Of a DNA stretch of 64,000 bases, positions 34,590 to 44,103 are shown in pieces. Position 1 is the first letter of the stretch. The number at the start of each line of letters is the position of its first letter. Below the pieces are notes generated by a model. The model was not told the origin of the DNA, searched no databases, and saw only the letters and a program-made list of their open reading frames with translations. The position numbers and the translations under genes were made by a program. The stretch is from Clostridia bacterium. GTDB lineage: Bacteria > Bacillota > DAOUPZ01. The stretch lies in the NCBI GenBank assembly GCA_030625885.1, contig DAOUPZ010000001.1, positions 1 through 64,000 of the forward strand, read 5' to 3'.

Positions 34590-35105
34590 TTGAAAGTGAG
34601 AAGAGAAAAGTTACTTACATGTAATAATATAAATAAAGTTTTTTCAAAGATTGTTGAACAAATTTTGCCGGTCACATCATGGGTTATCTTCATGATGAGT
34701 TTAGTTTTACAGATTGGTGTTCAAAACAGAATGGGCATTCAAAGAGATTTAATTGTTCGGAATAAAAAATTAGCTGCTACGGTTTTTTCCACGACTTATT
34801 TGGAAGGTTACAAATTAATTTTAATAGCAGGGATTGCATTTTGTATCATATTATTTATTTGGAAGCGGAAAATATTTTCTCATCAAAATATATCGATATT
34901 AAAGTGGCCTTTCTCATATAGGTGGAGAAAATATTTAATCTATACTTTAGCGGTCAGTATCTTAGGGATTATTATGCTTGCATTTTATAATTCAGTGTCA
35001 TGGTTAGCTTATCCATGGATGCTATTAAGTGTATTGATCATGGTTATTGTGCAATATAGCCGTTTATTATACTTAATTTTTTTTACCCCAAATTTGTTTA
35101 AGTAA
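34590..35105 (+). CDS. Uncharacterised membrane protein, DUF4395/DoxX-like in appearance
   Basis: About 171 residues with four predicted membrane helices (PVTSWVIFMMSLVLQIGV, LILIAGIAFCIILFIW, YLIYTLAVSILGIIMLAFYN, WMLLSVLIMVIVQYS). I do not recognise the family with confidence. I place the start at TTG 34590 because GGAGGT lies just before it. Its end overlaps by 33 bases the convergent TVP38 gene, so the two genes share their 3' region. Position between two rhodanese genes suggests a link to the same pathway. Confidence 0.65.
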   Translation: MKVRREKLLTCNNINKVFSKIVEQILPVTSWVIFMMSLVLQIGVQNRMGIQRDLIVRNKKLAATVFSTTYLEGYKLILIAGIAFCIILFIWKRKIFSHQNISILKWPFSYRWRKYLIYTLAVSILGIIMLAFYNSVSWLAYPWMLLSVLIMVIVQYSRLLYLIFFTPNLFK

Positions 35106-35753
35106 GAAAAAGAAAACACTTAAAGAAAATAATATGAGAAGTCCAAATACAAATTTCTTTGTTCCACCTACTAACATATCGCCTACGTAAGAATAGATGA
35201 TGGTTGCTGGTAATTGCCCAAGCCCTGTTGCCCAGAAAAAGGACCAGAAACTCATTGAGGTTAATCCTGCAGCGTAGCTCACAATGTCAAAAGAGATGAA
35301 AGGCAGTAAGCGAGCGATTAAAATGGCATATTTACCGTATTTATCGAAAAACCGATCGACATTCTCTAATGCGAATTTGCTTGTTAATTTTTCTACCACT
35401 TCTCTTCCATAAAATCGAGCAATGTAAAAACATAAAACGGCTCCCGCCATAGCACTAGACCAGGATAAAAGTGCCCCTTTGACCCATCCGAATAAACTAG
35501 CATTGGCAAATGTAATCATAAATGCCGGCAGGGGAGCCATAACGGATTGAAAAATCATTAATAAGAAAGAAATAATAGGAGCCCATATGCCAAATGATAA
35601 TATATATCCTTTTATTAAACTAACATCTAGCATGCGAAAGATTAAAAATAATTGTTTGACTGTATTTTGCACGGGTTTAATAAAAAAATAGATAGCTGCA
35701 AAAAGCAAAAGAATACCAATTTTGATCCAAGTGGATTGTTTAAGTTGTTTCAA
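35073..35753 (-). CDS. TVP38/TMEM64 (DedA-like, VTT domain) membrane protein
   Basis: 226 residues with five to six membrane helices and the VTT-domain core (AFMITFANASLFGWVKGALL, RLLPFISFDIVSYAAGLT). Family members are possible lipid scramblases or transporters; in bacteria they are often next to rhodanese, mercuric reductase or arsenosugar genes. A second member is encoded at 43403. It converges with the previous gene. On this strand it lies downstream of the small rhodanese gene but is separated from it by a terminator. Confidence 0.9.
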   Translation of the reverse strand: MKQLKQSTWIKIGILLLFAAIYFFIKPVQNTVKQLFLIFRMLDVSLIKGYILSFGIWAPIISFLLMIFQSVMAPLPAFMITFANASLFGWVKGALLSWSSAMAGAVLCFYIARFYGREVVEKLTSKFALENVDRFFDKYGKYAILIARLLPFISFDIVSYAAGLTSMSFWSFFWATGLGQLPATIIYSYVGDMLVGGTKKFVFGLLILFSLSVFFFLLKQIWGKKN

Positions 35754-35814
35754 TTAGATCACACAACCTTTCATTAAATTTTCATTATAATATTATACTA
35801 TAAAAAATTAATAT

Positions 35815-35850
35815 AAAACCCCTTCCTTATTTAAAGTAGGAAGGGGTTTT
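35815..35850. terminator. Bidirectional terminator between rhodanese and TVP38 genes
   Basis: AAAACCCCTTCCT and AGGAAGGGGTTTT form a perfect 13-bp stem. Confidence 0.88.
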
Positions 35851-35862
35851 ATAGGGAATAAA

Positions 35863-36324
35863 TTACTTTTCTAAAAGTGCTTCATAAGGCCAGCCTGATT
35901 GACCGTTTTCTAAGATAAAGAGGCGATCTTTAGCAATTTCATTTTCAAGAAAATATTGATATGTTCTTTGTGCACCGCTTTTACCACCAGGGCAGACAAT
36001 GATGATCGGATTTTCAGAATCTTTAAGTTCAGGTAATACGGGATCTAATTTTGCTTTTTCTTCTTCTGTTTTGACAGGGTAAGCATAGGTAGGAATAACA
36101 CCTTTGATATGATGTTGATTAAACGCTTCTTCAACTTGAATATCTACAATTGTAATTGATTCATTTGCTTCTATACTCTGTTTTAATTGTTCAGCAGTAT
36201 AATACGTAAATTCTGATTCCTCCGGTTGCTCTGCTTGTTGAGGTGCTGTTTCTTGTGAGCAGCCTACAATTAGAAATACGGAAAGGATTGCCAGCAGCCC
36301 TACTAAATAAAGTGATTTTTTCAT
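35863..36324 (-). CDS. Single-domain rhodanese lipoprotein
   Basis: 153 residues: lipoprotein signal ending LIVGC (residues 18-22), a short Q/E-rich linker, then one rhodanese domain with active Cys in IIIVCPGGKSGAQRTY. It is predicted to sit on the outer face of the membrane and take part in persulfide transfer. Together with the three-domain YnjE-like protein it gives the cluster two extracytoplasmic sulfurtransferases. GAGGAG lies upstream of ATG 36324. Confidence 0.9.
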   Translation of the reverse strand: MKKSLYLVGLLAILSVFLIVGCSQETAPQQAEQPEESEFTYYTAEQLKQSIEANESITIVDIQVEEAFNQHHIKGVIPTYAYPVKTEEEKAKLDPVLPELKDSENPIIIVCPGGKSGAQRTYQYFLENEIAKDRLFILENGQSGWPYEALLEK

Positions 36325-36791
36325 GTTTCATTTCTCCTCTCAAAGTTTTTTGATCTTAACTGGACTTGATTATATACAACTATATTTAAATAATCAAATT
36401 AAAAAACTTTATAATGATTAGCGTTTGAATAAGAGAAATCAATACCCGCTTCTAATAGGGTCCCTTGTGTAAGAAGGTGTTTTGAAAACAATTTATTACA
36501 TATGTCTAATTGCATACTGTTTTTTAGAATATTAAATGGATAAATGACAGAAAATGATTATGTATTGTGATGTATTCATATTTTCAATAATCAATTCAAA
36601 TATTATAAATATTTTCAATACTAGAAGTTAAAGCATAAGTATATAAACCTAAAATATATTGATGTATAATATTGTAATTGGATAAATGATTCAACGGCAG
36701 AATAACATTCGAATTGAATTTTTAACCCGTTAGTGTGAGTGACAGAAACGCTCGCTGAACGCCAGAAAATGATTGATGGAGGAGAACATAA
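36325..36791. other. Divergent intergenic region before the ynjBCD-type operon
   Basis: 467 bases between divergent genes, very AT-rich. TGGATAAATGA occurs twice (36536 and 36679 regions), possibly operator half-sites. An imperfect hairpin, CGTTAGTGTGAGTG...CGCTCGCTGAACG, lies at 36729-36762, just before the substrate-binding protein gene. I see no TPP or other riboswitch core here. Confidence 0.4.
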
Positions 36792-38027
36792 ATGAAGAAA
36801 ACATCCTATACGTTGTTGGTATTTATTTTGATTTTTAACTTGGTGGGTTGTGGGCAACAAAATATGCCAGTGGATGAAAGTGTTTTGGAAGCAGATTGGG
36901 AAGCGATTACTGAAAATGTGAAGGGGACAACTGTTAATTTTTATGGTTGGGGTGGAAGTGAAAGAACCAATCGGTGGATTGACGAATATTTGAAAAAAAG
37001 AATTCAGGAAGAATATCATATCACCTTAAATAGAGTGCCGATGGATATTGACAATATATTAAGTAAGCTTTTAGGAGAAAAGCAGCAAAATGTTGAAAAA
37101 GGGACGATTGATATCGTATGGATTAATGGTGAAAATTTCTATACTGCCAAGAATAATGAATTGCTTTATGGGCCATTTACGGAAAAATTACCTAACTTTA
37201 ATGACTATATTGATCAAGATTCTGTAGAAGTTAAAACGGACTTTGGGTTTCCAATCGATGGTTATGAAGCACCATATGGCAAGGCTCAATTTGCGTTGGT
37301 ATATGATCAAGAAAGATTGGATCAAGCGCCTAAGAATCATTTGGAATTATTAGAAATGGCAAAGGATAATCCCGGAAAATTTACTTATCCTGCGCCGCCG
37401 GACTTTACGGGCAGCGCTTTTGTCAGAAACGTGATTTATGATATTGTGGGGTCTGAACAGTTTATGGATATGGAACCTAATCAAGAAATTGTTCGAGAAG
37501 CTGTTCAGCCAGCCATGGATTTTTTAAAAAGATTAAAGCCTTATCTTTGGAACCAAGGTAAGACGTATCCTGCAACGATTGCGCAATTAGATAATATGTA
37601 CGCCGATAATGAAGTGTTTAACACGATGACATACCACCCATACGCTGTTGCAGGACGAATTGCTACAGGAACGTTTTCATCTGGTAGTCAAATTTTCTTA
37701 TTTGATAAAGGAACAATAGGGAACACGCATTTCTTAGCGATACCTCAGAATGCGCCCAATAAGGCGGGGGCCTTAGCAGTGATTAATTTTATTCTAAGCC
37801 CGGAAGCACAGGCATCTAAATATGATCCTGAGAATTGGGGAGATCTATCCGTTTTAAGCTTTGATCAGTTAAGTATAGAAGAAAAGAAACGATTTGAAGC
37901 TATAAAAATAGGTGAAGGTGTTTTACCGATAGAAGAACTATTAAGTCACAGGGTACCGGAAATGCCTGCTGACTTAATACCAATCATTGAGGACATTTGG
38001 TCTGAAAATATACTAAAGGGTGAATAA
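36792..38027 (+). CDS. ynjB: ABC transporter substrate-binding lipoprotein, YnjB-like
   Basis: 411 residues: lipobox LVGC (residues 17-20) and a type II periplasmic-binding fold (TVNFYGWGGSERTNRWID, GTIDIVWINGENFY, PAPPDFTGSAFVRNVIYD). The sequence matches the YnjB family, which is paired with YnjC and YnjD. The ligand is not known; thiamine-like and sulfur compounds have been suggested for relatives. It starts the four-gene transporter operon behind GGAGGAG. Confidence 0.9.
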   Translation: MKKTSYTLLVFILIFNLVGCGQQNMPVDESVLEADWEAITENVKGTTVNFYGWGGSERTNRWIDEYLKKRIQEEYHITLNRVPMDIDNILSKLLGEKQQNVEKGTIDIVWINGENFYTAKNNELLYGPFTEKLPNFNDYIDQDSVEVKTDFGFPIDGYEAPYGKAQFALVYDQERLDQAPKNHLELLEMAKDNPGKFTYPAPPDFTGSAFVRNVIYDIVGSEQFMDMEPNQEIVREAVQPAMDFLKRLKPYLWNQGKTYPATIAQLDNMYADNEVFNTMTYHPYAVAGRIATGTFSSGSQIFLFDKGTIGNTHFLAIPQNAPNKAGALAVINFILSPEAQASKYDPENWGDLSVLSFDQLSIEEKKRFEAIKIGEGVLPIEELLSHRVPEMPADLIPIIEDIWSENILKGE

Positions 38028-38030
38028 ACA

Positions 38031-38903
38031 TTGAGAACAAGGTATAAGCCGTATATTTTGCTCATCCCGGTTACCATTGTGCTTTTAGGTATTTTTTTAT
38101 CCGGCATTAGCATTGGTCTTTTGCAGAGTTTGGGTTACTTCCCTGCTGTAGGGCTCAGGCAAATGACTTTAAAGTATTATAAAGAGATATTGGCAGACCC
38201 AGGCTTTTTAGCATCCTTGAGATTCAGTTTATATACCGCCTTTATCTCTTCTGTTTTAGCTGTGATCATGGGCGTGTTGCTAGCCTATTCCATCCTGCAA
38301 AGCAAACAAAAAAAAGGAATTGAAGAGCTGGTTTATAAACTGCCGATTATCGTTCCGCATACGGTAGCAGTGATACTTGTCTATAATATTTTTTCTCAAA
38401 GCGGCTTGCTGTCTCGGTTTTTATTTCATTTAGGCTTTATTAATGAGCCCACCCAATTTGCATCAGTGCTGTTTAATCGAAATGGTTTTGGCATCATTTT
38501 CGCTTATTTATGGAAAGAGATCCCTTTTGTGGCCATGATTGTTTATACTGTACTTGGTAATATGAATGATAAATTATCAGAAACTGCATTAAATTTGGGG
38601 GCGAGTCAAAAGCAGGTTTTTTGGCATGTTCAGCTGCCCTTAATCATGCCATCTATTGTTTCTGCCTTTATTATTATATTTGCGTTTTCATTTGGTGCGT
38701 TTGAAGTGCCTTTCTTATTAGGACCCACCTATCCCCAAGCTTTACCGGTAAAAGCTTATATTGAATATACACAGCCGGATTTATTAAATAGACCGTATGC
38801 AATGGCCATCAATATGGTCTTAATTTTTATGGTGATTGTGTTTATCGGGATATGTCATAAAATTTTTAGGATTTTCTATCAATACGATGGGAGTAAAGAA
38901 TGA
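38031..38903 (+). CDS. ABC transporter permease, YnjC N-terminal half equivalent
   Basis: 290 residues with six membrane helices and the coupling motif ETALNLGASQKQVFWHVQLP (EAA loop). E. coli YnjC is one long protein with two such halves; here the halves are separate genes. It starts at TTG 38031, three bases after the binding-protein gene. It overlaps the next permease by four bases. Confidence 0.9.
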   Translation: MRTRYKPYILLIPVTIVLLGIFLSGISIGLLQSLGYFPAVGLRQMTLKYYKEILADPGFLASLRFSLYTAFISSVLAVIMGVLLAYSILQSKQKKGIEELVYKLPIIVPHTVAVILVYNIFSQSGLLSRFLFHLGFINEPTQFASVLFNRNGFGIIFAYLWKEIPFVAMIVYTVLGNMNDKLSETALNLGASQKQVFWHVQLPLIMPSIVSAFIIIFAFSFGAFEVPFLLGPTYPQALPVKAYIEYTQPDLLNRPYAMAINMVLIFMVIVFIGICHKIFRIFYQYDGSKE

Positions 38904-39709
38904 AAAGGATAAAAAAATCAGGTTATACTTTGCTAATGAATACCATTATTTTCATACTGGGTTTTCCGCTGATTGTTTTAGTGATATGGAGCTTTACAAA
39001 GAGGTGGCCTTGGCCCTGCATGTTTCCTAAGGCGTTTGGGATCAGATCATTTCAATATATGATTAGTCCAGGCAGCAATACTTTGCAAGTGTTGATAGGC
39101 AGCATTTGGCTATCTATTGTTGTAACGCTCATTACCTTGCTGATTAGTATTCCTGCCGCGAGAGCATTAGGCATATATCATTTTAAAGGAAAGAAGTTAT
39201 TCAAGATGGCGATACTGGCTCCAATTATTGTTCCTCCTGTAGCAACTGGTATGGGGATTCATGTGGCGTTTATCAAAATGGGATTGGTGAATACATTTAT
39301 GGGGGTTGTACTGGTTCATTTAATTCCCTGTTTGCCTTATGGTGTCCGAATCTTGACAAATACATTTGAAATTACAGGAAAATCTATGGAAATGCAGGCC
39401 AAAGTTTTAGGTGCAAGTGGATTACAAGCTTTTTTTTACATTACACTTCCCTTAATTGCACCGGGATTAATGGCTGCATCCAGTCTGGTTTTTATTGTGT
39501 CTTTTAGTCAATACTTTTTAACATTTTTGATTGGCGGAGGAAATGTGATCACTTTCTCTATGATGATGTTTCCGTATATTCAAAGTGGTGATCGGATGAT
39601 GGCATCGGCATATAGTCTTGTTTTTGTATTGACAATTTTTGTTTTGCTTATCGTGATGGAGAAGATTGTAAAGCGTTATTACAAGACTCATAATCATTTT
39701 TATATATAG
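38900..39709 (+). CDS. ABC transporter permease, YnjC C-terminal half equivalent
   Basis: 269 residues, six membrane helices, EAA loop EMQAKVLGASGLQAFFYITL. ATGA overlap with the previous permease shows translational coupling. With it, this subunit would form the membrane channel of the importer. Confidence 0.9.
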   Translation: MKRIKKSGYTLLMNTIIFILGFPLIVLVIWSFTKRWPWPCMFPKAFGIRSFQYMISPGSNTLQVLIGSIWLSIVVTLITLLISIPAARALGIYHFKGKKLFKMAILAPIIVPPVATGMGIHVAFIKMGLVNTFMGVVLVHLIPCLPYGVRILTNTFEITGKSMEMQAKVLGASGLQAFFYITLPLIAPGLMAASSLVFIVSFSQYFLTFLIGGGNVITFSMMMFPYIQSGDRMMASAYSLVFVLTIFVLLIVMEKIVKRYYKTHNHFYI

Positions 39710-39719
39710 GAGAAAAGCC

Positions 39720-40751
39720 ATGTTTGAAATCGAAATAAAGCATGTTTTAAAATCTTTTGACAACAAGAAAGTATTAAAAGACATTAACTTTTCTGTGAAA
39801 GAGGGAGAAATGATTACCCTATTAGGACCTTCCGGGTGCGGGAAAAGTACAACTTTGAAAATTATTGCTGGACTATTAATGCCTGAACAAGGTGATGTAT
39901 TGTTTAACGGACGTTCCGTTTTAAATATTCCGGTTGCTAAAAGGGGCGCTGTTATTGTATTTCAAGAGTATCTTTTGTTTCCCCATATGACAGTAGAAGA
40001 TAATATCGGTTTTGGCCTAAAAATGGCTAAGATGCCTAAAAACAAGCGAGCGGAACGGGTAAAAAAAATGCTTCAACTTGTGCAATTGGAGGCATGCAGT
40101 AAAAAGCTTCCCGATGAACTTTCAGGCGGGCAAAAGCAAAGAGTTGCGATTGCAAGGGCTTTAGCCATAGAACCTCAAGTATTATTATTAGATGAACCCT
40201 TTTCCAATTTAGATATTCGGCTTAGAGAGACGATGCGCTCATTTATTTGTGAACTGCAAAAAAAACTGAAAATCACAACTATTTTAGTGACGCATGATAA
40301 AGAAGAAGCGCTCATGGTTTCTGATCGTATAGCTGTGATGCTGGATGGGGAAATTGCCCAATACAGTGTACCCATGGAACTGTATGAAACCCCCATTTCC
40401 CCTAGGGTTGCGGATTTTTTAGGAGAAAAGAATTACATTTGCGGGAACATTGATAACGGCGTATTTTATTGTTGTTTTGGTAAATATAAAGTGCATACGA
40501 ATAAACAGGAAGAAGTTAAGGCTATGATTAAACCCGAGGATGTTGAAATGATGCCTTTAGATCATAAGAGGGCAATACAGGGACGTGTGAAGCAAAAGCG
40601 ATATACAGGAGATCGAATGCATTATATCATTATATCTAAAGAGATGGAAATTAAGTGTATCACTACGTTAAAAAGCGTATTTGAAATTGGAGAAGAAGTT
40701 TCATTAGATATCCTGTGGGATAAAGTTGTTTTTTATCAGAAAAATAAATAA
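39720..40751 (+). CDS. ynjD: ABC transporter ATPase, YnjD/CUT1-like
   Basis: 343 residues. Walker A LLGPSGCGKSTTLK, Q-loop VFQEYLLFPHM, signature LSGGQKQRVAIARA, Walker B LLLDEPFSNLD, and a C-terminal TOBE-like region from about residue 240. This is longer than E. coli YnjD (about 217 residues) because of the added domain, so it could also be called PotA/ThiQ-like. It completes the importer. The next gene starts 12 bases later, so glycosyltransferases and importer share one operon. Confidence 0.9.
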   Translation: MFEIEIKHVLKSFDNKKVLKDINFSVKEGEMITLLGPSGCGKSTTLKIIAGLLMPEQGDVLFNGRSVLNIPVAKRGAVIVFQEYLLFPHMTVEDNIGFGLKMAKMPKNKRAERVKKMLQLVQLEACSKKLPDELSGGQKQRVAIARALAIEPQVLLLDEPFSNLDIRLRETMRSFICELQKKLKITTILVTHDKEEALMVSDRIAVMLDGEIAQYSVPMELYETPISPRVADFLGEKNYICGNIDNGVFYCCFGKYKVHTNKQEEVKAMIKPEDVEMMPLDHKRAIQGRVKQKRYTGDRMHYIIISKEMEIKCITTLKSVFEIGEEVSLDILWDKVVFYQKNK

Positions 40752-40763
40752 GTTGGTGATGAT

Positions 40764-41438
40764 GTGATATCAATCATTATTCCAGTTCTAAATGAAGAAA
40801 AAACCATTGAGAAACTTCTTGTGCAGATTAATGAATTAAAAGAAGATAAAGAAATCATTGTAGTAGATGGGGGAAGCAGAGATCGGACTTCTAGTATTGC
40901 TTCAAGATATGCAAAAGTGATTCATAGTCAAAAAGGCAGGGCAAACCAAATGAATGCAGGTGTAAAGAAGGCTAGTGGGGATATATTATGGTTTATCCAT
41001 TCTGATAGTATGATAAATGGACATGCTCTTGATGATATTGAGAAGACCATTGAAGCAGGTTATATTGGTGGGGGATTTTCACTGTATTTTTACGATTTTG
41101 ATTCAATATTAATGAGATATATTGCTAAAACATCGAATTGGCGGGCTAAATATATCGGCTTGTTTTTTGGGGACCAGGGGTTATTTGTAAAGCGTCATAT
41201 TTTTCAGCAAGTCGGTGGATACCCTCTAATAGAAATTATGGAGGATTGGGAATTAGCAATGAGGCTCAAAAGGGTAGACAAGATGAAACTTTTGGGTTCT
41301 TTGATTGGTACTTCGGGCAGGCGATTTAAGAAAAAAGGTGTTTTCAAAACACTGTTATTCATGCACAAAATTAAGTTTTTATATATGATTGGGGTACCGC
41401 CAGACAAATTAAGTGAAATGTACAGGGAGGTTCGATGA
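40764..41438 (+). CDS. TIGR04283-family glycosyltransferase
   Basis: 224 residues of the GT2 fold: MISIIIPVLNEEKTIEKLL, VVDGGSRDRT and SQKGRANQMNAGVKKASGD, then LWFIHSDS. This start-to-motif pattern defines the TIGR04283 family, named rSAM/selenodomain-associated transferase 2 and later arsenosugar biosynthesis glycosyltransferase. The sugar acceptor is unknown. GTG 40764 is behind GGTGATGAT. The stop overlaps the start of the TIGR04282 gene, the usual partner. Confidence 0.92.
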   Translation: MISIIIPVLNEEKTIEKLLVQINELKEDKEIIVVDGGSRDRTSSIASRYAKVIHSQKGRANQMNAGVKKASGDILWFIHSDSMINGHALDDIEKTIEAGYIGGGFSLYFYDFDSILMRYIAKTSNWRAKYIGLFFGDQGLFVKRHIFQQVGGYPLIEIMEDWELAMRLKRVDKMKLLGSLIGTSGRRFKKKGVFKTLLFMHKIKFLYMIGVPPDKLSEMYREVR

Positions 41439-42145
41439 TGGATGCACTTATATTGATGACAAGGGTACCTGTTCCTGGAAAAACAAAAACGCGATTAATG
41501 GAAATTTTATCTGGAGAAGAATGTGCTCAAATTCATCGATGTTTTCTTTTGGACTTGTTTAATATGTTAAATCGTATCAACCTAGATATCGATGTTTTTT
41601 TAAGTTATACACCGGATCCTAGTTTTTCCATTATGGCGGATATGATTCCTGATGATATCGAATGTTTCCCTCAAAGGGGTGAAGGTTTAGGAGAAAGGAT
41701 GTTAAATGCCATAGATGATTTGTTTAAAAGGAATTACGATAAAGTTGTATTGATCGGTACGGATATACCGGATATTCAACCTGTCGATATTAAGAAAGCA
41801 TTTGCAATTTTAGACCATAAGGATGTTTGTTTAGGGCCTACAGCAGATGGCGGATATTACTTAATAGGCATGAAGCAACTCTATCCGGAATTATTTGGTG
41901 AGCAACTCAAGTGGGGTAATCGTTCAGTATTTGAGAGTACTGTAGATATAGGCAATAGACAAAATTTGAAAGTGGGTCTTTGTTCTAAACATCGGGATAT
42001 AGATACCAAAGAAGACTTGTTTGCTTTGAAAGAAGGAATCTTAAATGGTGGATTAGATGAGCAAATGATACCTAAAAATACGTTTGAGTTTATCAAAAAA
42101 TGTTGGAGTGGTGCTGAGAATGTTAAAGGAATCATTAATGGGTAG
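41435..42145 (+). CDS. TIGR04282-family glycosyltransferase (CofC-like fold)
   Basis: 236 residues: ALILMTRVPVPGKTKTRL at the start, VLIGTDIPDIQPVDI in the middle, then LGPTADGGYYLIGM. These are the hallmarks of TIGR04282 (rSAM/selenodomain-associated transferase 1), a nucleotidyltransferase-like enzyme. It overlaps both neighbours by a few bases, so three genes are translationally coupled. The missing partner in the window is ArsS, the radical SAM protein. Confidence 0.92.
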   Translation: MMDALILMTRVPVPGKTKTRLMEILSGEECAQIHRCFLLDLFNMLNRINLDIDVFLSYTPDPSFSIMADMIPDDIECFPQRGEGLGERMLNAIDDLFKRNYDKVVLIGTDIPDIQPVDIKKAFAILDHKDVCLGPTADGGYYLIGMKQLYPELFGEQLKWGNRSVFESTVDIGNRQNLKVGLCSKHRDIDTKEDLFALKEGILNGGLDEQMIPKNTFEFIKKCWSGAENVKGIING

Positions 42146-43136
42146 AATTACAGATTACTTGAAACATAATACAATAAGTCGCGATCTGGAATTAAACAAT
42201 GGATTTGAAGTAAGCTTTTTAGCACAGGGCGAATACAACATCAATTTTGTTATTGAAGGTAATGGAAAAAAATATGTGTTTCGAGTGAATACAGGAAGCC
42301 AATTACAGCTTGATAATCAAATTAGATATGAATATGAGGCGCTTAAAACTTTAGAAGTCAGTGGTGTTACCCCAAAAGTTTATTACGTAGATGATACGAA
42401 AGAAGATTTGGAATATGGTGTTTTAATTATGGAATTTTTAGCAGGGAAACCGTTGAAATATGATAAAGATTTAAAGAAAGCAGCGCATATATTTGCTAAA
42501 ATTCATTCTTTAAATTTAAATGATATAAATACGAATCACTTTCTTGTGGAAAAAAGCCTATTCAGCGATCGAATAGAAGAAGCTGAAAGACTTTTGCATG
42601 AATTTCTTTGCACCTCGGTAGTGGATAAAAGGCTTAAACATTTTTTTGTTAAATACTTAGAATGGGCTAAAGGGCATAAAAAGGAGGAAAAGTTTTTTTT
42701 AGAAAATCCATGGTATGTGATCAATAATACTGAAGTCAATTCTCATAATTTTATTATTGGGAAAGAGAACAGCTATCTCATTGATTGGGAAAAGCCAGTT
42801 ATCAGTGATCCCTGTCAGGATATTACCCAGTTTCTAGCAGAGACAACAACACTTTGGAAAACAAATCATATTTTAAGTGAAGCAGAGAAAAAATTTTTTT
42901 TTAAAAACTATACAAAATGTCTGGGAATAATGGATCAAAATATAGAAGAAAGAGTAGCACTATATATGCCTTATCTTTATTTAAGAGCTTTATCCTGGTG
43001 TGCCTATGCCTGGGTAGCGTACCATAAACCGAATAAGGCTATTAAAAATAGGGATACTTTCAATAAAATAAAAGCCTATCTAGATATCTATTTTATGGAT
43101 AAATTACTAAAAGGAAGCGGCGTTGTTTTAAAATAG
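42138..43136 (+). CDS. Phosphotransferase (APH/choline kinase-like) with altered catalytic loop
   Basis: 332 residues with a protein-kinase-like fold: KKYVFRVNTGSQLQLDNQIR with a Glu-containing helix, then NNTEVNSHNFII and YLIDWEKPVISDPCQDITQF. The usual catalytic loop HxDxxxxN reads NTEVNSHN here, so the catalytic Asp is replaced. The metal-binding Asp of the DxE motif (IDWE) remains. It may phosphorylate a sugar or act as a binding protein. ATG 42138 overlaps the preceding stop and is chosen from AAAGGA at 42125. Confidence 0.8.
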   Translation: MGRITDYLKHNTISRDLELNNGFEVSFLAQGEYNINFVIEGNGKKYVFRVNTGSQLQLDNQIRYEYEALKTLEVSGVTPKVYYVDDTKEDLEYGVLIMEFLAGKPLKYDKDLKKAAHIFAKIHSLNLNDINTNHFLVEKSLFSDRIEEAERLLHEFLCTSVVDKRLKHFFVKYLEWAKGHKKEEKFFLENPWYVINNTEVNSHNFIIGKENSYLIDWEKPVISDPCQDITQFLAETTTLWKTNHILSEAEKKFFFKNYTKCLGIMDQNIEERVALYMPYLYLRALSWCAYAWVAYHKPNKAIKNRDTFNKIKAYLDIYFMDKLLKGSGVVLK

Positions 43137-43156
43137 CCGTCTTTCTTATTATATAT

Positions 43157-43286
43157 AATGTAATAAAGAATTTACATTTCGGGTTTGCAGGAAAAGCGAA
43201 GGCAAGATTGGGGACATTCCACGAGGCACGAGTGGTGTGTCCCTATGTTGCAAGAGCATTTCTAAATGCAAAATTTTTATTGCAAA
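43157..43286. repeat. Dispersed element, family R1, copy 2
   Basis: About 130 bases with the R1 pattern: ATAAAGAATTTACATTT at the left, AAATGCAAAATTTTTATTGC at the right. The central GGGGACA...TGTCCC core holds CACGAGGCACGAG. It lies between the phosphotransferase and TVP38 genes. Confidence 0.8.
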
Positions 43287-43402
43287 GCATATATAAATAT
43301 TTTCTATACATATAGATCAATTCATTAATTATCTCTATTTGTTTTATGGCCTTATCTACGATTATAATAGTTGTGGATTAAGCATATGTGGAGGTATCAT
43401 GA

Positions 43403-44068
43403 ATGTTAAAAAACAATAAAAAGCGTATTATAGCAGGTGGTTTATTAATCGTTATGCTTATTTTTATGTATGTTTGTCATAGTAATGGGATATTTAGAAA
43501 TTGTACGGCGGAAAGTGTAAAGGATTATGTGAATTCTTTTGGTTCATTAGCACCGCTTGTATATATTGTCATGTTTACTTTTGTACCTTTAACCTTATTT
43601 CCGGATTCCGTATTAGTGATATCGGCAGGCATGCTATTTGGCATTTATGCTGCTGCAGTTTATACCATGATGGGTGCGATTTGCGGAGCGACTCTTGCCT
43701 TTTTTCTTTCAAGGTTTCTTGGAAAGGATTTAATAGAAAAATTATTACAGCATAAAGGAGGGCAAATTGTAGAGGAAATTGGGAAAAAAGGATTTATATT
43801 AATTTTAATCCTTAGACTCATCCCTTTGGTGCCTTTTGATGTCATTAGTTATGGTGCAGGACTTTCGAAAATTAAGTATGGGGACTTTATCTTCGCAACC
43901 TTATTAGGTATTATACCAGGTGTTTTGGTGTTTACCAATCTGGGAGATAAGGCAGGGAATTTGGGTTCAATAGAATTTCTTGAAGCTTTGGTAATTTTAG
44001 GGTTATTACTTGTTACATCTTATTTAATGAGAAAAAAGATTTCTTTTGGTGGGTATGAAAGTGAATGA
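43403..44068 (+). CDS. Second TVP38/TMEM64 (VTT domain) membrane protein
   Basis: 221 residues with five to six helices and the VTT core (FPDSVLVISAGMLFGIYAAA, LRLIPLVPFDVISYGAGLSK). It is related to the minus-strand protein at 35073. In arsenosugar-type clusters a TVP38 protein commonly accompanies TIGR04282 and TIGR04283. GGAGG lies about 10 bases before the ATG. The Fe-S protein gene follows after 35 bases. Confidence 0.92.
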   Translation: MLKNNKKRIIAGGLLIVMLIFMYVCHSNGIFRNCTAESVKDYVNSFGSLAPLVYIVMFTFVPLTLFPDSVLVISAGMLFGIYAAAVYTMMGAICGATLAFFLSRFLGKDLIEKLLQHKGGQIVEEIGKKGFILILILRLIPLVPFDVISYGAGLSKIKYGDFIFATLLGIIPGVLVFTNLGDKAGNLGSIEFLEALVILGLLLVTSYLMRKKISFGGYESE

Positions 44069-44103
44069 TTAGATGGGGATAGAGGCTAAGAAAGCAGGGA
44101 AAT

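Noticed and set aside
36325-36791. A thiamine (TPP) riboswitch before the YnjBCD-type operon
   Set aside because: The conserved CTGAGA and ACCTGA cores are not present.
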